From Legionella lytica (GTDB taxonomy: Bacteria; Pseudomonadota; Gammaproteobacteria; Legionellales; Legionellaceae): a stretch of 64,000 nucleotides of DNA. Below are positions 16,566 through 26,556 of the stretch, one piece after another. Numbering within the stretch: position 1 is the stretch's first letter; each line of letters begins with the position of its first letter. Position numbers and translations under genes: made by a program. The notes beneath the pieces are model-generated. The model did not search any database and was not told where the DNA came from. It worked only from the letters and a program-made list of their open reading frames with translations. The DNA lies in NCBI RefSeq assembly GCF_023921225.1, contig NZ_CP071529.1, positions 1-64,000 of the forward strand. The letters run 5' to 3'.

Positions 16566-17940
16566 CTGGCAACTGAATAAATTAGTTAAAAAAGTCCAAA
16601 TCCGCCGTCTTCTTCTAATTGGTGGCAGTTTGATTATGGGATTTTTCGTTGTATTTGCGTTGATGGCGGGTGGGCATGCAAAGAAGAAACCTCAAGCCCA
16701 AGAATCCGCCGATCTGACCGGTATTATTGAAGAATCATTTACCGAAGAGGTGGCTCAAAATGCGTTAACAGCTCAACAAACCGAAGTGGAATTACTTAAA
16801 AAACAACTAAGTGAGTTAACACGCAACATAAAAAAAATGAATGAGGAACATCAGTTTGAATTAAAAACACAAAAAGACGAATTAAGTGCTCAATTAGCAT
16901 CACTTGCTACGGCGAAACAGGAATCTGCAGAACGCCCAGAGGCTGAGTCGCAATTACCGAGCGAATTAAATCAGGCAAAAAATTCCGGGTTTTGGCACAG
17001 TGCGAATAGTTATGCCATGAATTCATTGAATCAGCTGGGTGAGGCAGTTCACTCGGATGCAGTACCTAAGATTCATGTGGTGTCATTTCGTCCTAAGCCT
17101 AAGCGACACAGTAATCATTATAAAAATTACCTTAATCCCAAGCACTATGTTCCCTCAAATACATCCGTAAAGGCGGTTATTTTAGGCGGTGCGGATGCTG
17201 ACTCTTCGGTTAATGGTCAGGCGAAAGAAAATGGAGCCATGATATTTAAGTTTATCGAAGATGCACGATTACCCAATGGTCAACGTGCGCGGCTACATGG
17301 ATGTCGTGTCAGTAGTTTTACTTACGGAGATATTTCCAGCGAGCGTGCTATTCCTTCTCTTTATAATTTATCGTGTGCATATCCTGGACAGCCAATCATT
17401 GACAAACGGGTTACTGGATGGGTTTTTTATAAAGGAAAAGTAGGGATTAAAGGCACTCCGGTCATGAAGGATGGCAAGGTCATGAAATGGGCCGGTTTAA
17501 GCGGAATCATTTCAGGAGTCACCTCTGCGGCACAATATGCGCAAAGTATGCAAAACATTAGTCCTATTGGGGCAACATCCATTATTCCTTCGGGAAATAT
17601 TGTGCCTTATGCAGCATACGGAGGCGCATCCAAGTCAGGCGATATGTTGGCACAATACTACATCAAACGTGCAGAACAATACCATCCCATTATCCCTATT
17701 GGAGCAGGTAATGAAGTGACGGTTGTCTTTAAAGATGGTTTCTATTTAGAGCCTGATGAAGACAAACAAGAATATGCCAAAAAACAAGTTCATGAAGCAC
17801 GAGAATTAGCACAAGAAGTGGTGCAAGAGGAGCATTCAAATCAAAACAACGAAATGAACTTCACGGTTCCTCCCCAAGTTTTAGGACGAATCGATGAGGT
17901 TAATGCGGCAAGTCGCATGGGTGCAGGAGAACGTCAATGA
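16558..17940 (+). CDS. traB: TraB, trans-periplasmic scaffold (VirB10-like)
   Basis: 461 residues from ATG 16558, overlapping the end of traK; the frame is open further upstream without a better start. One membrane helix near residues 18-38 (RLLLIGGSLIMGFFVVFALM) is followed by a coiled coil (about 60-130), a linker, and the VirB10-type beta domain (MIFKFIEDARLPNGQRARLH, then SLYNLSCAYPG, AGLSGIISGVTSAAQYAQ). It spans both membranes in the channel. Confidence 0.92.
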   Translation: MANWQLNKLVKKVQIRRLLLIGGSLIMGFFVVFALMAGGHAKKKPQAQESADLTGIIEESFTEEVAQNALTAQQTEVELLKKQLSELTRNIKKMNEEHQFELKTQKDELSAQLASLATAKQESAERPEAESQLPSELNQAKNSGFWHSANSYAMNSLNQLGEAVHSDAVPKIHVVSFRPKPKRHSNHYKNYLNPKHYVPSNTSVKAVILGGADADSSVNGQAKENGAMIFKFIEDARLPNGQRARLHGCRVSSFTYGDISSERAIPSLYNLSCAYPGQPIIDKRVTGWVFYKGKVGIKGTPVMKDGKVMKWAGLSGIISGVTSAAQYAQSMQNISPIGATSIIPSGNIVPYAAYGGASKSGDMLAQYYIKRAEQYHPIIPIGAGNEVTVVFKDGFYLEPDEDKQEYAKKQVHEARELAQEVVQEEHSNQNNEMNFTVPPQVLGRIDEVNAASRMGAGERQ

Positions 17941-18230
17941 ACGTAATTAGGTCCAGTTTACTATTTCTGATGGGTTTAGGTTGTGTTGGATGCAGCTCAA
18001 TAAGTACCAATACCGCATGTAAAGCCACGGCAACAGACAGTTGTTTGACCATTGAGCAGGTTGATGACATGACGCGTTTTGCAGATGAGCTCGTGCCTTA
18101 TGTTCGAAAAAAAGCATACTCCACGAAATTTAAGCATCACAGTCAAGTTGGGTCTGGGCGTGTCGTTCAAAAGAGCAACGGAAGTTCATTATGGGTTTCA
18201 AAATCAGTTAAGGGGAAATCATGGAGCTAA
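17937..18230 (+). CDS. traV: TraV-like outer-membrane lipoprotein of the transfer core
   Basis: 97 residues. Signal peptide with lipobox VGCSS (Cys near residue 19), then a Cys-containing segment (NTACKATATDSCLTIEQVDD). It is shorter than F TraV (about 171), so identity rests on the lipobox, the two following Cys and the traB-traV-traC position. It starts inside the ATGA junction with traB and overlaps traC by 10 bp. Confidence 0.75.
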   Translation: MNVIRSSLLFLMGLGCVGCSSISTNTACKATATDSCLTIEQVDDMTRFADELVPYVRKKAYSTKFKHHSQVGSGRVVQKSNGSSLWVSKSVKGKSWS

Positions 18231-20818
18231 AAATCATGAAGTTAAGGGATAAGGCGCGTGCTACCTTTCATCGCCTGAGTCACGCTTTAGGCGAAACGGA
18301 GGGAGTTAAGCCCGACTCTTTGGCGGACATTTATCATGCGAACGAATCATTAAATCTTGATTTGCCTTCGTTTTCAAAACTACTCCCCTACGAGTCAGTC
18401 GATGAGAATGGATTTTTTGTTAATCGCAACTCAATTGGGTTTGGACTCATGTTATTGCCTATGCCGGGCGCAGACGAAACCTTGATAAATTCATTGGCTT
18501 CCATGTTTAAAAATAAGTTGACCTATGGAACCGATTGCACTTTCATGATGTACAAGCATCCTTGGTTGGCCGGTTCACTCCAAAATAACTTTGGGCCAAT
18601 TCTTGAACGTGGAGGTATTTATGCAGAACTTGCACGAATGAGCATTAAATATCATCTGAATGCCATACACAACGGATATAAAAACAATCGAAATATTCCT
18701 GCGGCCCTCGCGGATTATCAATGTATGATTTTTATTTCGCGGAAAAAAAGTCCTGGTGTAGAACATGAGTTGGTCCAATTACGTCATGATTTTGAGTCCG
18801 AACTTAAAGTAGCGAGTTTTTGTTTCTCTCGCTGTGATGCTCAGGATTTTCAAGTGTTTTTACGTGCAGTCGTTTCTCCAAATTTTAATGAGTTCTCCTG
18901 GCCTGAAGTACATGATTCTTCGGATAGATTAAGTGACACAATCCCTCGACCTTCTACGGTATATAAAGGAGGAGCTAATGCAGTCAACGTTTCGGTGTCT
19001 GATGATGAGGGCGTGCTTCATAAATCACGGATCGTCAGTTGTGAAGTGGTTTCTTATCCCAAAAATTCCTTTCCGTTATGGCAAACTCCTGATTTATTTG
19101 CCAATGTGTTAAGACAAGAACAAGGCATACCCTGCCCCTTTTTATTGTCGTTCACCATTCGTGGGACCAGTCAGGAAAAAATGAAAGCGCGCGCTAAAAG
19201 TCGTGCTAGTTCTGCTGATGCGAATAACAATAGGGTGCAATCGTTTATTAATCCAGGGATAAGCGATGAGGCAAACGAGTGGGGATTTGTTCATGCGCAG
19301 GCCTCCAAAGGTGATCTGCATTTAATGCCCACGTTTTATAATTTAATTTTATTTACGGATGAAAAAGACGAGCGTCAACATGTCGCAAAAGCCATTTCAT
19401 GTTATCGAAGCTTAGACTTTACCCTAATTAGAAGCCCCTGCATCCAATGGTTGCGATTTTTAGCAAGCCTCCCTTTTATGTTAACGGAGGGGCTTTTTTC
19501 ACCTATGGAGCTCCTAGGGAAAACGAAACTATTAAGTCACTACAATGCGGCCAATTTAGCCCCTGTTGTGGCTGACTTTAAGGGGTCAAATCAAGGCTTG
19601 TTATTGCCTACTATACGTAATCAACTCTTTTATTTAGACATATTTGATGACAGGGCTTTGCCTATAACGAACTACAATCGATTAACTGTTGCAAGCACGG
19701 GTTCAGGTAAGTCGTTTTTTGAACAGGCCCAAATTTTGGATGGCTTATCACGGGGGCAGCAAATTTATGTCATTGATTTAGGGGGATCCTACAAACACTT
19801 ATGTGACTTGGTTGGTGGAACCTATATTAATGCGAAAACACTCACATTAAATCCATTTACTTTATTTGACTTTGATGGTGTTACCGAACTTGAAGATGAA
19901 ACGGTCAATGATTACACCCAAATCCGTGATTTATTAGCGATCATGGCTAATCCTCATGAGCCTATTAGTGAAGTTGAGCGTGCCTGGTTATTAACCGCGG
20001 TATTGAAAAGTTGGGAACAACATGGACGTAAGACACGAATGGATGATGTGTTAAATGCACTTCGTCATTTGTTGGAACATCCAGATTCAAAAAACGATCA
20101 ACGCCTGAAAGATTTGCTTATTTTATTGGACAAATACGGAAGCAATGGAATTTATGGCCATATTTTTAATAGTGATACCCCCTTGCTTAATGGATCTAAT
20201 TTTGTCGTTTTGGAGTTAGGAGATTTACAACGTGATCCAGAATTAATGAGCATTGTGATGTTTGTCATGATAGTCATTATTCAAGGGCAATTTTATAGTT
20301 CCGATAGAAAACGCCAAAAGCGTTGCATTATTGACGAAGCATGGCGATTTTTGGCTAATGGAACGAACCCAATTTGTGCCGCCTTTATTGAACAAGGATT
20401 TCGAACTGCGCGGAAACATATGGGGGGGTTCTCCGTCATTACTCAATTTCTTAAAGACACAGTCAGGACTGTTCAAGGAGCTGCCATTGCAGCCAGTGCA
20501 GATACTAAGATCATCATGCGACAAGGTGATTTTAAACGCTTCCTTACTAAAAACCCTGATTATTTCTCCTCTTTGGAATCCACGTTAATAGACTCGTTTG
20601 GCGAAGCAAAAGTACAAGGATATTCTGATGTCATGCTGCAATTTGGTTCAGTAAGTAGTTTTCATCGTTATTTTTGCGATCCGTTTTCGCGCATTTTGTT
20701 TTCTACCTCAGGGGAGGAGTACAGTGATATTGAAGCACTGCTAAATCAGGGTGTTCCAATGGCGGGAGCAATTAAGGAAGTCGCCTATAAATATTATGGA
20801 GCCGAACTATGCGCATAA
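18221..20818 (+). CDS. traC: TraC, VirB4-family conjugation ATPase
   Basis: 865 residues (F TraC: 875). The Walker A motif is ASTGSGKSFFEQ near residues 490-500, with IYVIDLGGSYKHLCDLVGG following. The Walker B is RCIIDEAWRFLANG, and later motifs ARKHMGGFSVITQF are typical of VirB4. It powers pilus assembly at the inner membrane. ATG 18221 follows AAGGGG, and the gene overlaps its neighbours on both sides. Confidence 0.95.
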   Translation: MELKIMKLRDKARATFHRLSHALGETEGVKPDSLADIYHANESLNLDLPSFSKLLPYESVDENGFFVNRNSIGFGLMLLPMPGADETLINSLASMFKNKLTYGTDCTFMMYKHPWLAGSLQNNFGPILERGGIYAELARMSIKYHLNAIHNGYKNNRNIPAALADYQCMIFISRKKSPGVEHELVQLRHDFESELKVASFCFSRCDAQDFQVFLRAVVSPNFNEFSWPEVHDSSDRLSDTIPRPSTVYKGGANAVNVSVSDDEGVLHKSRIVSCEVVSYPKNSFPLWQTPDLFANVLRQEQGIPCPFLLSFTIRGTSQEKMKARAKSRASSADANNNRVQSFINPGISDEANEWGFVHAQASKGDLHLMPTFYNLILFTDEKDERQHVAKAISCYRSLDFTLIRSPCIQWLRFLASLPFMLTEGLFSPMELLGKTKLLSHYNAANLAPVVADFKGSNQGLLLPTIRNQLFYLDIFDDRALPITNYNRLTVASTGSGKSFFEQAQILDGLSRGQQIYVIDLGGSYKHLCDLVGGTYINAKTLTLNPFTLFDFDGVTELEDETVNDYTQIRDLLAIMANPHEPISEVERAWLLTAVLKSWEQHGRKTRMDDVLNALRHLLEHPDSKNDQRLKDLLILLDKYGSNGIYGHIFNSDTPLLNGSNFVVLELGDLQRDPELMSIVMFVMIVIIQGQFYSSDRKRQKRCIIDEAWRFLANGTNPICAAFIEQGFRTARKHMGGFSVITQFLKDTVRTVQGAAIAASADTKIIMRQGDFKRFLTKNPDYFSSLESTLIDSFGEAKVQGYSDVMLQFGSVSSFHRYFCDPFSRILFSTSGEEYSDIEALLNQGVPMAGAIKEVAYKYYGAELCA

Positions 20819-21144
20819 CATGGAAGTATGGTTTAGGCATTGGGTTGTTTGCTCTGGCTCTAGGTGTTGGAGGGATATGGAGCAGTCGACCCCAAGTGGT
20901 GCTTTTTGATACGGACCAAGTCCAGGCTCAACTAATTCGTCAATTGGCATTGCATCAGGCCACCGAGGCACAAATCGCTAATGCATCTAAAAAATTGAAA
21001 AGGATATTACCCAAAGTCATTAATGAGTACGCAACCAAACATCATGTTCTTGTGATTGAAAAGCACCGTGTTTTAGGTGGTGGTGTGGATGTGACTTCTG
21101 AACTCATGCTGATGTTGAGCACGGCGATGAGGAGCTCGGTGTGA
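20809..21144 (+). CDS. trbI: TrbI-like F-type transfer accessory protein
   Basis: 111 residues. One N-terminal membrane helix (KYGLGIGLFALALGVGGIWS) and a periplasmic helical part (VVLFDTDQVQAQLIRQLALH, then HHVLVIEKHRVLGGGVDVTS). This matches the TrbI pattern of the F system, where TrbI affects pilus retraction, and the traC-trbI-traW order. It overlaps traC by 10 bp and traW by 4 bp. Confidence 0.8.
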   Translation: MRITWKYGLGIGLFALALGVGGIWSSRPQVVLFDTDQVQAQLIRQLALHQATEAQIANASKKLKRILPKVINEYATKHHVLVIEKHRVLGGGVDVTSELMLMLSTAMRSSV

Positions 21145-21776
21145 GACGGATTCTTTTAGTAGGGCTTCTCTTTCTTGAGTGTTCTGCACTCAATGCGCAC
21201 TCATTAGGTGTTGCGGGTGCGGTATTTCCAATCAAAGAGAAGAGTTTCCTTAAACTCATTTATGAACGCTTAACTCAGTTAAGCACTCAAGGAGCAATTG
21301 AGAAACTCAATCAACAATGGCTACAAACGGCTGCAGAACATGCAAATCGTCCCAAGCCATTGAGTTTAACCCGTGTGAGGTATTCACGTCGTCATGAGTA
21401 CACACCTGAGCTGACCCTGACACAGGATATTAAAGACAGTACTGGAAGGATGCTGTATTCCAAAGGGACGCGAATCAATGCATTAGAGAAGCTTCCCTCC
21501 TATCAACCGTGTTGGTTATTTTTTAATGCAGATGATGAGGCTCAAATTCGTTGGGCCAAGAAAAAAGCATTAGGGTGTATTAACGCCAAATTCATTCTCA
21601 CGGGTGGGGCCATTTCACAGGCCGAAAGAACGTTAAATGCGCCGATTTTTTTTGATCAAGAGGGCCGCATCACTCGAAAGTTACATATTGCTGGTGTTCC
21701 CGCGCGAGTGAGCCGATTGAATCATCATTTGGTTATTAATGAGGTCGCAATCAAGGAGAGCGGTGATGAGAATTAA
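21141..21776 (+). CDS. traW: TraW, periplasmic pilus assembly protein
   Basis: 211 residues (F: 210). Signal peptide MRRILLVGLLFLECSALNAH. The mature sequence shows LGVAGAVFPIKEKSFLKLIY and PCWLFFNADDEAQIRWAKKK, with a C-terminal ISQAERTLNAPIFFDQEGRI pattern of the TraW family. GTG 21141 overlaps the trbI stop. TraW acts with TrbC and TraU in pilus biogenesis. Confidence 0.9.
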   Translation: MRRILLVGLLFLECSALNAHSLGVAGAVFPIKEKSFLKLIYERLTQLSTQGAIEKLNQQWLQTAAEHANRPKPLSLTRVRYSRRHEYTPELTLTQDIKDSTGRMLYSKGTRINALEKLPSYQPCWLFFNADDEAQIRWAKKKALGCINAKFILTGGAISQAERTLNAPIFFDQEGRITRKLHIAGVPARVSRLNHHLVINEVAIKESGDEN

Positions 21777-22749
21777 GGGTGTTTTGATTGTTTTGGGGAT
21801 GTTGTTCTCTTTCCAAATATCCAGTGCTCCATGTAAGGGACATTTTGTAAATCCCATTAAAGATGTGTGTTGGCGCTGTTTGTTTCCGCTTTCGATTGGA
21901 AATACCAAAATTGTTCACTCCTCTTTAGAAGATACTGACAATGCCAAATTACCTGTAGGCATGTGTCCAACGAACATCGGGATGAGGGTAGGGCTAAATA
22001 TTGGGTATTGGGAGCCCATGGCATTAACGGATGTCACGGATACGCCTTATTGCTTGGTTAATTTAGGAGGAACCAAGCTCAATATCGGTCTTAAGTCGGC
22101 TCAAGGGGGCAGGCATGTTGTCGGAATGGGGCAGCAACATGCGTTTTTTCATGTGCATTGGTACAAGTACCCTTTAATTTATTGGTTAAATTTAACTACC
22201 TCGGTGGGGTGTTTGCAAGGAGGGGGTTTTGACATCGCTTATTTAACCGAGCTTGATCCAACATGGATGGATTCGGAAATGAGTTTTGTATTAAGTCCTG
22301 AATCCATCTTGTTTGGTAATCCCATTACGCAAGCTGCCTGTGCTGCTGACAGTTTATCGTCTACAGTGCGCAAAATGCCCATGGATAAGCTGTTTTGGTG
22401 TGCAGGAAGTCAAGGAACACATTATCCATTAACAGGACATGTGAATGCTCCGATATCTCCTGTACAAACCGCATTACTGCTGACTGAGCGCATGAATTAT
22501 AAGATGCATCGAGAGTTTCTTCTATCTGATTCAAGTCCTGAGTCCGGGGCCATTTGTAAAGAGCAATATTACCCAGTCACCCCAAAATCACGATACCGCT
22601 ATGAGTTGGTTAATCAAGTAGCCGATGGAAAACACTGTTATCCAACAGGATACAGCACCCTTGCTTGGGAGGCTGGGAAAATCAGAGCGGATAAACCCTC
22701 TCAATATGGGTTTTTAGTTTGGCGAAAACGTAACTGTACCTTTTTATAA
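21766..22749 (+). CDS. traU: TraU, periplasmic DNA transfer protein
   Basis: 327 residues (F: 330) from ATG 21766, which has GGAG upstream; an in-frame start at 21739 lies inside traW. Signal peptide up to SFQISSAP, then the Cys-rich mature form (GHFVNPIKDVCWRCLFPLSI; GVGLNIGYWEPM-type motif; FWCAGSQGTHYPLTGHVNAP). The family is needed for DNA transfer more than for pilus formation. It overlaps traW by 11 bp. Confidence 0.92.
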   Translation: MRIKGVLIVLGMLFSFQISSAPCKGHFVNPIKDVCWRCLFPLSIGNTKIVHSSLEDTDNAKLPVGMCPTNIGMRVGLNIGYWEPMALTDVTDTPYCLVNLGGTKLNIGLKSAQGGRHVVGMGQQHAFFHVHWYKYPLIYWLNLTTSVGCLQGGGFDIAYLTELDPTWMDSEMSFVLSPESILFGNPITQAACAADSLSSTVRKMPMDKLFWCAGSQGTHYPLTGHVNAPISPVQTALLLTERMNYKMHREFLLSDSSPESGAICKEQYYPVTPKSRYRYELVNQVADGKHCYPTGYSTLAWEAGKIRADKPSQYGFLVWRKRNCTFL

Positions 22750-22761
22750 ATGGAGTTCGAA

Positions 22762-23214
22762 ATGAATATTAAGTTATTAAGAAATTCGGTATTGATTGGA
22801 TTGTCGGGATGTTATTTCGTATTAATCAGTGTTCACACGGGTAGTATCCTGTCATTAGTTACCTCAGAGGATGTCACATCGCTTTGTGCGTCCAGTACAG
22901 TGGTCCTGATTTTTTTATGTATATGTTGGTTTTCTGGGCTGTTATTGTTTGGTATTTCTCTTCCTCGAACGTTCCTTGCGGTTAGAGATTATTGGCAATC
23001 ACGTAGTTACCATGATTTATTGCATGTGATTCGTTATTTCACCCTTAATTATTGCCTATTTATTTTTCCAGACTTCATTTTACGCTACGGCTCATTCGCC
23101 CATAAAATTTTTACCACGAGCTCATTGTGCCTCGTCATCGCAGTGATTGGTGTTTTTTTAGCTTGGAATCGTTATTGCGGGCTTGATTATAAGGAGATAG
23201 CAGAATGCCTCTAA
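22762..23214 (+). CDS. Hypothetical inner-membrane protein in the traU-trbC interval
   Basis: 150 residues from ATG 22762 (GGAG seven bases upstream); an in-frame ATG at 22750 has no site. Four hydrophobic segments are visible, for example SVLIGLSGCYFVLISV and VVLIFLCICWFSGLLLFGIS. F has no equivalent here. The gene is overlapped by trbC, so it is part of the operon. Function not recognised. Confidence 0.65.
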   Translation: MNIKLLRNSVLIGLSGCYFVLISVHTGSILSLVTSEDVTSLCASSTVVLIFLCICWFSGLLLFGISLPRTFLAVRDYWQSRSYHDLLHVIRYFTLNYCLFIFPDFILRYGSFAHKIFTTSSLCLVIAVIGVFLAWNRYCGLDYKEIAECL

Positions 23215-23624
23215 TCATTGGTTTATTCCTGCAGTTCATGGTGTTCGTAGATTGCATGGCACATACCTTTTCAGTGTATGTGAGCTTTTCGATGCCCAAG
23301 CAATTATTAATTGAAACACTCCAAGAGAGCGTTCAGTTAAATATCCCGGTCTACTTAAACGGATTACATCAGGATTCTATGGAGAAAACGGTTCATAAAA
23401 TTATGAACTTAACTCAACGTGTACCAAACCTCAATTTGCAAATCGATCCCACCGCATTTGAACGATACGCCATTACGTCAGTTCCCGCGTTAGTCGTGGA
23501 CAATGGCAAAGAATTTGATGTGATTTATGGGAACTTATCCTTAACAAAGGGATTGGAACGAATTGCACTGCAAGGCGTTAGCGGGTTGAGCCTGAACCAA
23601 TTGCGAGGCCGTGATGAACGCTAA
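23205..23624 (+). CDS. trbC: TrbC-type F pilus assembly protein
   Basis: 139 residues. A short signal (ends VDCMAH) is followed by YVSFSMPKQLLIETLQESVQ and ITSVPALVVDNGKEFDVIYG, the typical thioredoxin-like TrbC_Ftype pattern with a cis-Pro (VPALV). It is periplasmic and acts with TraW. Overlaps: 10 bp with the preceding gene, 11-14 bp with traN. Confidence 0.9.
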   Translation: MPLIIGLFLQFMVFVDCMAHTFSVYVSFSMPKQLLIETLQESVQLNIPVYLNGLHQDSMEKTVHKIMNLTQRVPNLNLQIDPTAFERYAITSVPALVVDNGKEFDVIYGNLSLTKGLERIALQGVSGLSLNQLRGRDER

Positions 23625-25296
23625 ACGATTTCTTATCATTGGGTTGTTGAGTGGTTGTGCCTTGGCTGCGAATAAAAATGATGCTTTGACGGCTCGCGAA
23701 AGTGCTATGAATGCGCTAAAAGGATTGAATCCTTCAGTGATTATACCTGGTTTTACAGAGAGTCCTAAAGAACAAACTTTAAAGGCCAAGGAATTAAAAC
23801 GTTCAGGGATTAATGCATTAAGTTCGAATGCAACCGGACAGGAGATTTATCGTAATGCAGGAAGGCATGCGTCTCGATTATCGCCTAACAGTCCTGAGGT
23901 TCGTTATGCGGAACAGCTACTCGATAATCCGCAAGAGGTACTCAATGGTGCATGTTATATCCAAAAAGCGGAGTGTAGCGAAAACCGCTCGGATCATACT
24001 TGTTTCGAATCCATTGCCTATAAGGGGGCAACTTGTGCAGAGGAATTGAAGGTTTCCGTCCAACCGATTAGTCAAACAGTGACCCGAAAAATCAAAGTAT
24101 CCCCTTACGGTTTAGAAACCACAGTCGATCTAAGTCATTGTGCTAAGGGCGAATGGCTTTGTTCTGATGCGCATTTAATCAAGTTTTTAGACCGATGTGA
24201 GGGAGTGGATGTTTCTGTTACTACAAATAACAGAAAGAGAAACCTTACAAAAATCCCTACCTGTACCGATCCCACATTCAAAATAAAACGTTCTCATTGG
24301 GAGCGCGAACTCAAATTAACCATCACGCTGACGCAAAAAATTACGGATGACGAGTGGATGCATCGTGATTGCGACAGAATCCAAACTCAAACGAATCAAG
24401 GACAGTGCTTCATTAAAGAAGCCAATACGTGCTTGGATGCCAACCAGACGCGATGGATTAATGGGGTGCTCGTCTCACGTCCTTGCTGGAAGCAAGAATA
24501 TCACTATCAATGTATGTACATCACCAGCAGTGGATGTACTGGTTTGATTAATCAAGGATGCTCCCAAGTCGGGTCGCAATGCAGTGCATTATCACAGAAT
24601 CAATGTACCCAATATGAACAAACATTTCGGTGCATGGAACAACAATGCCTTCCTGAAAAAACCGTTTGCCCAGGAACTGTGGGCTGTGCCGATGGTAAGT
24701 GTGATGAGTCTCAAATAGAAGAAAGCACTGATGCCGGGGAAGGCATTTCTCGACTGGGTGTTTTATTTGGTGCTGCAGGCGATGTGGCTGCCAATCAAAT
24801 TCGTAGTGGGGTTACGGCAATATTCAAAGGGCATAACTCAACGTGTAGAAAGGTATTTGCAAACATGCGTAATTGTTGCGGCAGCAGTTATCAGATGACG
24901 CATTGCAGTGATGATGAAAAACGTCTTGCTAAAGCCAAAGAGGAAGGACGTGCATTTAAGGTGGGTGAGTATTGTGCTAAGCGAATGATGGGATGTGTGG
25001 AGACGAAAGAATCATGGTGTGTTTTTCCGAATGCTCTTGCGGCCATTATTCAAATTCAAGGACGTTACAGCCAGTTGGGAATCAGTTTTGGCCGAGCTAA
25101 AGATGACGACAATGAGGCGAATTGTCGGGGGGTATCTCCTGAGGAGTTAGAACGCATTAATTTTTCTGCGCTGGATATGTCGCTCATTGAAAAAGAATTT
25201 GTCGAGCTAATGACTCCTCCGAATAATGGGCAAATTAGCCAGGTGAATCAGTCTCGCATTCAACACTTGAGTGCACAGGGGAAGGCTCATGACTAA
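23614..25296 (+). CDS. traN: TraN, Cys-rich outer-membrane mating-pair stabilisation protein
   Basis: 560 residues from ATG 23614 (an adjacent GTG 23611 is possible). Signal peptide ends near CALAAN. The body is very rich in Cys, for example NGACYIQKAECSEN, CMYITSSGCTGLINQGCSQV and STCRKVFANMRNCCG. This is the pattern of TraN, which contacts recipient surface partners. It ends 8 bp after the traF start codon. Confidence 0.92.
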   Translation: MNAKRFLIIGLLSGCALAANKNDALTARESAMNALKGLNPSVIIPGFTESPKEQTLKAKELKRSGINALSSNATGQEIYRNAGRHASRLSPNSPEVRYAEQLLDNPQEVLNGACYIQKAECSENRSDHTCFESIAYKGATCAEELKVSVQPISQTVTRKIKVSPYGLETTVDLSHCAKGEWLCSDAHLIKFLDRCEGVDVSVTTNNRKRNLTKIPTCTDPTFKIKRSHWERELKLTITLTQKITDDEWMHRDCDRIQTQTNQGQCFIKEANTCLDANQTRWINGVLVSRPCWKQEYHYQCMYITSSGCTGLINQGCSQVGSQCSALSQNQCTQYEQTFRCMEQQCLPEKTVCPGTVGCADGKCDESQIEESTDAGEGISRLGVLFGAAGDVAANQIRSGVTAIFKGHNSTCRKVFANMRNCCGSSYQMTHCSDDEKRLAKAKEEGRAFKVGEYCAKRMMGCVETKESWCVFPNALAAIIQIQGRYSQLGISFGRAKDDDNEANCRGVSPEELERINFSALDMSLIEKEFVELMTPPNNGQISQVNQSRIQHLSAQGKAHD

Positions 25297-26050
25297 AGTG
25301 TTATTTATTATCTTAATGGTGTGTAGCTCTTGGTGTTTTGCTGAAGAGGAGCCTGTGGGCTTTCTTTGGTACAACATAAAAAAAGAAAAATCGCTCCAAG
25401 CGAAAAAAAGAGCCCCAGAAGTTAAAAAAGGTGTTCCGTTTAACCAACTTAGTTTCACTCAGCGGGATGCGGTACTCAGGTTCTACACCATGGAAGCCTT
25501 GCATAAAGCACGCCATACAAAACGTGTAGAGGATATGCGCGTGTTTTTAAGCTTACAGCATTATTGGTTGGAAGAATCTTCACGATTTAAACAACTCTTT
25601 CAACAAACGATGCTGGCTTATCCCGAATACGATTATACCGTAACCCATCCTACTTCAAATATTGGAGCCAAAATAACGGATGAGTTTCGTGATAAAGCAC
25701 GAACACATTTGATTTCTAAAATGGCACAAACCCATGGGGTGTTATTTTTTTATCGCGGTAAAAGTCCATACGACATCAAGCAAATTCCCATTATTTCTGA
25801 TTTTTGTAAGCGATTTAATTTAGCGCTGATGCCAGTGAGTGTGGATGGGGTGATTGCACCCGAACTACCGGGTTCACGGGTGGATGTTGGGCAAGCCAAT
25901 CAGATGAAGGTGCGTTATTTCCCGGCTATTTTGTTGGTTAATCCAAACAGCAAGAAGACTGCTCCGCTGGCTTTTGGATTAACCACGCAGGATGTATTAA
26001 TGGAACGATTTGAACAGGTGGCAACCCAATTTAAAGGAGGTAGTGTATGA
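25289..26050 (+). CDS. traF: TraF, periplasmic thioredoxin-fold pilus assembly protein
   Basis: 253 residues from ATG 25289. Signal peptide up to WCFAEE; then GFLWYNIKKEKSL; a C-terminal thioredoxin-like domain with GVLFFYRGKSPYDIKQIPII, LMPVSVDGVIAPELPGSR and RYFPAILLVNPNSK. The active-site CxxC is absent (SPYD instead), as in F TraF. Together with TrbB (next gene) it would cover the non-catalytic and catalytic roles. ATGA overlap with trbB. Confidence 0.92.
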   Translation: MTKVLFIILMVCSSWCFAEEEPVGFLWYNIKKEKSLQAKKRAPEVKKGVPFNQLSFTQRDAVLRFYTMEALHKARHTKRVEDMRVFLSLQHYWLEESSRFKQLFQQTMLAYPEYDYTVTHPTSNIGAKITDEFRDKARTHLISKMAQTHGVLFFYRGKSPYDIKQIPIISDFCKRFNLALMPVSVDGVIAPELPGSRVDVGQANQMKVRYFPAILLVNPNSKKTAPLAFGLTTQDVLMERFEQVATQFKGGSV

Positions 26051-26556
26051 GCTCGGTTCGACTGTTAGGAATTGTATTGATGTTTTATTCATTGGGTGCT
26101 TCGAGTCAGGCGGCATGGTTATCTGATTTAATTTCTGAAAAGGAGCGTCCACAAGTTGAACGTCGGGGCATTCAACCTATTCAATCACCAGAAGATGGGT
26201 TTTATAAAAACCATGGATTTATCTTATTCTACGGCAGTCAGTGTCCTCACTGCAGACAGTTTGCCCCGATTTTAAAACAATGGGCAAGCCAACATCATGT
26301 GCGTATCTTGCCTTTGTCATTAGACAATCAGCCCTTGGCTGAGTTTCCCCAATTTATTCCGGCAACTACCGAATGGATTAATGCGGCATTTCAAGGAAAT
26401 CCGATTAATTACCCCGCTCTTTTTATGGTAAATCCTGATACCAAACAACTCTTTCCCGTGGCATTTGGGGCTATGAGTTATGTGGAGCTTGATACGAGGA
26501 TGGAACAACTGATACCTCTAATTAAGGCTCATGAGCATCAAGGCGGTGCCTTATGA
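26047..26556 (+). CDS. trbB: TrbB-like periplasmic disulfide oxidoreductase/isomerase
   Basis: 169 residues. Signal peptide to SSQAAW; thioredoxin fold with the active site FYGSQCPHCRQFAPIL (CPHC near residues 63-66) and cis-Pro in NYPALFMVNP. It probably rearranges disulfides in Cys-rich partners such as TraN and TraU. Coupled on both sides by ATGA overlaps. Confidence 0.85.
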   Translation: MSSVRLLGIVLMFYSLGASSQAAWLSDLISEKERPQVERRGIQPIQSPEDGFYKNHGFILFYGSQCPHCRQFAPILKQWASQHHVRILPLSLDNQPLAEFPQFIPATTEWINAAFQGNPINYPALFMVNPDTKQLFPVAFGAMSYVELDTRMEQLIPLIKAHEHQGGAL

